The position numbers and the translations under genes are program-made. Positions 14,312 to 16,338 of a stretch of DNA of 16,338 nt are shown here, piece after piece (within the stretch, counting starts at the first letter, position 1; the number at the start of each line of letters is the position of its first letter). Under the pieces are notes generated by a model. That model was not told the origin of the DNA and made no database searches. It was given only the letters and a program-made list of their open reading frames with translations. Source of the stretch: Clostridium sp. (GTDB lineage: Bacteria > Bacillota > Clostridia > Clostridiales > Clostridiaceae). Location of the stretch: positions 1 through 16,338 of the forward strand of contig JAAZGI010000336.1 of NCBI GenBank assembly GCA_012511315.1, read 5' to 3'.

Positions 14312-14356
14312 AAACTCAAAAACTCAGATCAAAAGTTGATCTGAGTTTTTGAGTTT
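14312..14356 (-). terminator. Terminator of the acetate transporter gene, probably serving both convergent genes
   Basis: A perfect 21-bp stem (14312-14332 with 14336-14356) closes a 3-nt loop. On the minus strand the stem ends in GAGTTT and is followed by TTCCATTTTTTATT, 11 bp past the stop codon. On the plus strand it is the first strong hairpin after the antiporter gene but lacks a T-run. Confidence 0.85.
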
Positions 14357-14367
14357 ATACAGGAAAC

Positions 14368-14979
14368 TTATTTAAAGATTCCAAAAGGTTTACCAACAGG
14401 CAGTAAAATCTTACCAAAGTGCACATTTAAGACGGCTGCTGCAGCACCATAGAAGGAAAGTAAAGCAATTCCCAATTCAGACCAAGCTGCTAGACCGTGA
14501 CTGAAGTCATACATAATCCCAAAGGATGAAAGAGTTAGTCCAATGAACAGAAGATCAATTAGACAAAAGATGGCAAATAGAACTTTGTGGGTTTCCATGG
14601 CACCAACTGTCATAAAAGCTGTAAAAATTAGATAGCCTAGGAAGGCAAACCCTAACTGCTTGGGATCTGCACTAGCTTGAAGCGCTTCACCAAAGAATCC
14701 GGCTTGTATTAACCAGGTTGAGGCAACCCCTAACCAAAAGAAGCCATAACCACCAAAAGCCGTCATCCCGAAGGTGTTGTTGTGCTTCGCGTCAATGATG
14801 CTAGCATAGATTTGAGCAAAGGCCCCCAGGAAGATGGCCCAAGGGATCACCAGTGAAGTTCCACTCGTCCAGCCTAACTTCTGGCTAGATGCAACCAAAG
14901 TGACCATTGCAAGGCCGAATAGGCCCATTGCCGATGGGTCAGCAACTACTACTTTAACGTTTTTAATGTTATTCTCCAT
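14368..14979 (-). CDS. Acetate/succinate uptake transporter, GPR1/FUN34/YaaH (SatP) family
   Basis: This 203-aa protein has six hydrophobic helices, the normal size for the family. The N-terminal motif DPSAMGLFGLAMVTL corresponds to the NPAPLGLFGFG signature. The body carries WAIFLGAFAQIYASIIDAKHNNTFGMTAFGGYGFFWL, close to the family's second conserved stretch. These proteins carry acetate and other small acids with protons across the membrane. The start at 14979 follows GGAGG at 14988-14984. A longer in-frame reading from 15033 would add 18 residues but has no ribosome binding site. A strong promoter lies at 15037-15065 and a hairpin terminator just after the stop, so it is a single-gene unit. 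Uptake or release of acetate would suit an acetogenic or fermentative anaerobe. Confidence 0.88.
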   Translation of the reverse strand: MENNIKNVKVVVADPSAMGLFGLAMVTLVASSQKLGWTSGTSLVIPWAIFLGAFAQIYASIIDAKHNNTFGMTAFGGYGFFWLGVASTWLIQAGFFGEALQASADPKQLGFAFLGYLIFTAFMTVGAMETHKVLFAIFCLIDLLFIGLTLSSFGIMYDFSHGLAAWSELGIALLSFYGAAAAVLNVHFGKILLPVGKPFGIFK

Positions 14980-15036
14980 AATTCCTCCGAATAATATAAT
15001 AATTCCGTCTAGCCTTATTTTTAGCCAGTCCAAATA

Positions 15037-15065
15037 AGTATATTTTTTAACGAGACAAAAGTCAA
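15037..15065 (-). promoter_or_regulatory. Sigma-A promoter of the acetate transporter gene
   Basis: On the minus strand TTGACT (15065-15060) and TATACT (15042-15037) are separated by exactly 17 bp. Transcription would start near 15030, giving a leader of about 50 nt. This location also argues for the start at 14979 rather than 15033. Confidence 0.75.
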
Positions 15066-15347
15066 GAGAATAATAAGATAACGAAGAATTTTATTGACCT
15101 TTTATTGCTGTTATAAGAGTTTTTCATTAAAACATTCATTGAGAAGGAGCTAAACAGAGGTTTCTTAGAATTAAGGATTAGACCCTGAATTCTAACGGCA
15201 GAGAACAAAAGTACAGTAATGTATAAAAGATAGAAGTAACAGATTAAAATAGTATTCATCATAAAACATATATAGAAACGCTATAGTCGGGGTATAATGA
15301 GATTGTGACCTGGTGGTTTTTGATTAGAAAATTCAAGGAGGAATTTT
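15066..15347. other. Divergent intergenic region
   Basis: No gene is seen. An 8-bp inverted pair TTAGAATT (15165-15172) and AATTCTAA (15188-15195) flanks a 15-nt spacer. It could bind a regulator. A perfect TATAAT at 15293-15298 is the likely -10 box of the next plus-strand gene, without a clear -35 box. Confidence 0.45.
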
Positions 15348-15740
15348 ATGAATCAGCCGAACTTAGATAGAAGAACACTACAAGCATTTAAAGCTGCTGC
15401 TCTGGGCAGTGTGGTATTTTTTAGCATCAGTGGATTTCCATTAACCCAAGAAATTTTGTCGTCCGGACTGAGCGGGATGATATCAGCTTTTGCTAGTGTT
15501 TTTATTATGGGACTTTTTTATGCGATGATTTTTGGGAAAGGGCGAACGTTATTTGTTTATCTATCATCTTTAGCTTTAACAGGACTTGGAATGATTATTC
15601 GATATGTAATAGAATTCGGAGAAGTTTCTAATACTATGAACTTTACGCTGACCAATATCTTGGTTTACATTGGTGCGGTGCCAATCTTGGTAACTCTTAT
15701 ATATCTTGTAGCTGTACAGATTTTGAAAGCGAGAGTTTAA
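15348..15740 (+). CDS. Small four-helix membrane protein of unknown function
   Basis: This 130-aa protein starts at ATG 15348 behind an excellent AAGGAGG (15335-15341, 6 nt spacing). After a short basic N-terminus (NLDRRTLQAFK) there are four hydrophobic segments at roughly 17-37, 42-62, 67-89 and 99-127. The short loops are polar, for example GKGRT and EFGEVSNTMN. I recognise no catalytic or transport motif and no named family. The fold is a simple inner-membrane bundle. The next gene in the same direction lies 90 bp downstream without an obvious terminator between, so the two may be co-transcribed. Confidence 0.75.
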   Translation: MNQPNLDRRTLQAFKAAALGSVVFFSISGFPLTQEILSSGLSGMISAFASVFIMGLFYAMIFGKGRTLFVYLSSLALTGLGMIIRYVIEFGEVSNTMNFTLTNILVYIGAVPILVTLIYLVAVQILKARV

Positions 15741-15829
15741 TCCTATTGCAAAAATTAATTGATCGACAAGGCTTAAACACCCAGAAGGATCAAAGAGGAC
15801 TTGTATACTAATTAGTAAAGAGGTAATTG

Positions 15830-16336
15830 ATGAGTTTATTTCAATTTATAACTAGTGAGTCTCCCATTGAGGAAATTCAAAACCCACACATTGAGCATTT
15901 ATCCATTCGACAAGCTCGAGACCTTGGTATGGAGCTACCAAATTTTATTGATGAAAATCCAGATATTGATGTGGATCAACCAATTATCTCTATTTGCGAT
16001 TCTGAAGAACATTTAGACGATATCGAAATTAAGCACGATTTGGGCTTTGGAGATGAGGTTGCTGAATACTCAAGAAAAGAGTTTTCTGGGCGTCTTTTTT
16101 GGCGATACTCACCCAAACGTGTTTTGGAACTGGAAAAATACTTAAGAAAGATGTTGGAACAAAGTAAAGAAGTGGAAGTTTGGAGTATTTGGTTGGATGA
16201 GTCAGCACCTGTCCGAATAAAAAGTACAACCGCATCTAAATTATCGGCACAGGATTTAAAGTTTTTAGATATATCTGAAGGTTTTACAGGACCAGAATGT
16301 TTAATCATAAAAAGAACTAAAAAAGAAAAAGATTAA
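15830..16336 (+). CDS. Hypothetical acidic protein, 168 aa
   Basis: The start at ATG 15830 fits AAAGAGGT at 15817-15824; a TTG at 15827 is also in frame but less likely. The N-terminal half is acidic (IDENPDIDVDQPIISICDSEEHLDDIEI). The C-terminal half is mixed alpha/beta with KRVLELEKYLRKMLEQSKEVEVWSIWLDE and a basic end (IIKRTKKEKD). It has no signal peptide or membrane segment, and I do not recognise the family. TATACT at 15804-15809 may be the -10 box; it overlaps a perfect 12-bp palindrome, TACTAATTAGTA (15806-15817). The stop codon falls two bases before the end of the window. Confidence 0.75.
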   Translation: MSLFQFITSESPIEEIQNPHIEHLSIRQARDLGMELPNFIDENPDIDVDQPIISICDSEEHLDDIEIKHDLGFGDEVAEYSRKEFSGRLFWRYSPKRVLELEKYLRKMLEQSKEVEVWSIWLDESAPVRIKSTTASKLSAQDLKFLDISEGFTGPECLIIKRTKKEKD

Positions 16337-16338
16337 AA

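Noticed and set aside
14116..14319. A 67-codon minus-strand frame between the antiporter and acetate transporter genes
   Set aside because: It starts within the terminator hairpin, has no ribosome binding site, and its composition reflects AT-rich non-coding DNA.
15062..15262. A minus-strand 66-codon hydrophobic frame upstream of the acetate transporter
   Set aside because: It has no ribosome binding site, and it overlaps the well-formed promoter of the transporter gene.

Overview
The window looks like chromosomal DNA of a low-GC, anaerobic, endospore-lineage Firmicute (Clostridia or a Peptococcaceae-like group). This is an inference from four things. The DNA is AT-rich with GGAGG/GGGGG ribosome binding sites and sigma-A type promoters. 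Intrinsic terminators follow several genes. A selenocysteine-decoding peroxiredoxin is present. An ArsR/permease/thioredoxin operon and a fluoride riboswitch are also present. No rRNA, tRNA or CRISPR array was seen.

Layout, left to right. Positions 1-89 hold the last codons of an IS30-type transposase. A strong promoter follows and drives a 650-aa secreted lipoprotein made of about 14 beta-propeller-like repeats (DUF5050 type). On the minus strand lies an orphan class 1 isoprenoid-synthase-fold enzyme (2585-3907). Next on the plus strand come a PF06541 (CmpB-like) membrane protein (4110-5054) and an APH-family kinase split by a -1 frameshift at a run of seven A (5136-6103). A 165-aa protein follows (6271-6768). 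It looks like a shrunken CpaF/TadA/VirB11-type secretion ATPase with a destroyed Walker A motif, and it sits behind a long leader hairpin and ahead of a strong terminator.

Positions 7126-8829 form a three-gene metalloid operon: an ArsR regulator with a CVC motif, a PF03773 permease and a redox-active-disulfide thioredoxin. After it come a likely small 38-aa ORF, an enlarged TspO/MBR-family membrane protein (9237-10055) and a 53-aa zinc-ribbon protein (10322-10483). The next gene is an AhpC-type peroxiredoxin whose catalytic residue is encoded by an in-frame TGA (11003-11614), read as selenocysteine with a SECIS-like hairpin just after it. Then come a COG1237-type metallo-beta-lactamase-fold protein (11857-12681) and a fluoride riboswitch with an overlapping terminator (12774-12856) controlling a cation/proton antiporter (12891-14087). 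The right end has a minus-strand acetate/succinate transporter of the GPR1/FUN34/YaaH family (14368-14979). Divergent from it are a small four-helix membrane protein (15348-15740) and an unrecognised acidic protein (15830-16336).

Most genes look like single-gene transcription units concerned with stress, detoxification or membranes: peroxide (selenoperoxiredoxin), arsenicals (ars operon) and fluoride (riboswitch-antiporter). The items most worth following up are the degenerate CpaF-like protein with its structured leader, the selenoprotein, and the fluoride switch that controls an antiporter rather than CrcB/Fluc.
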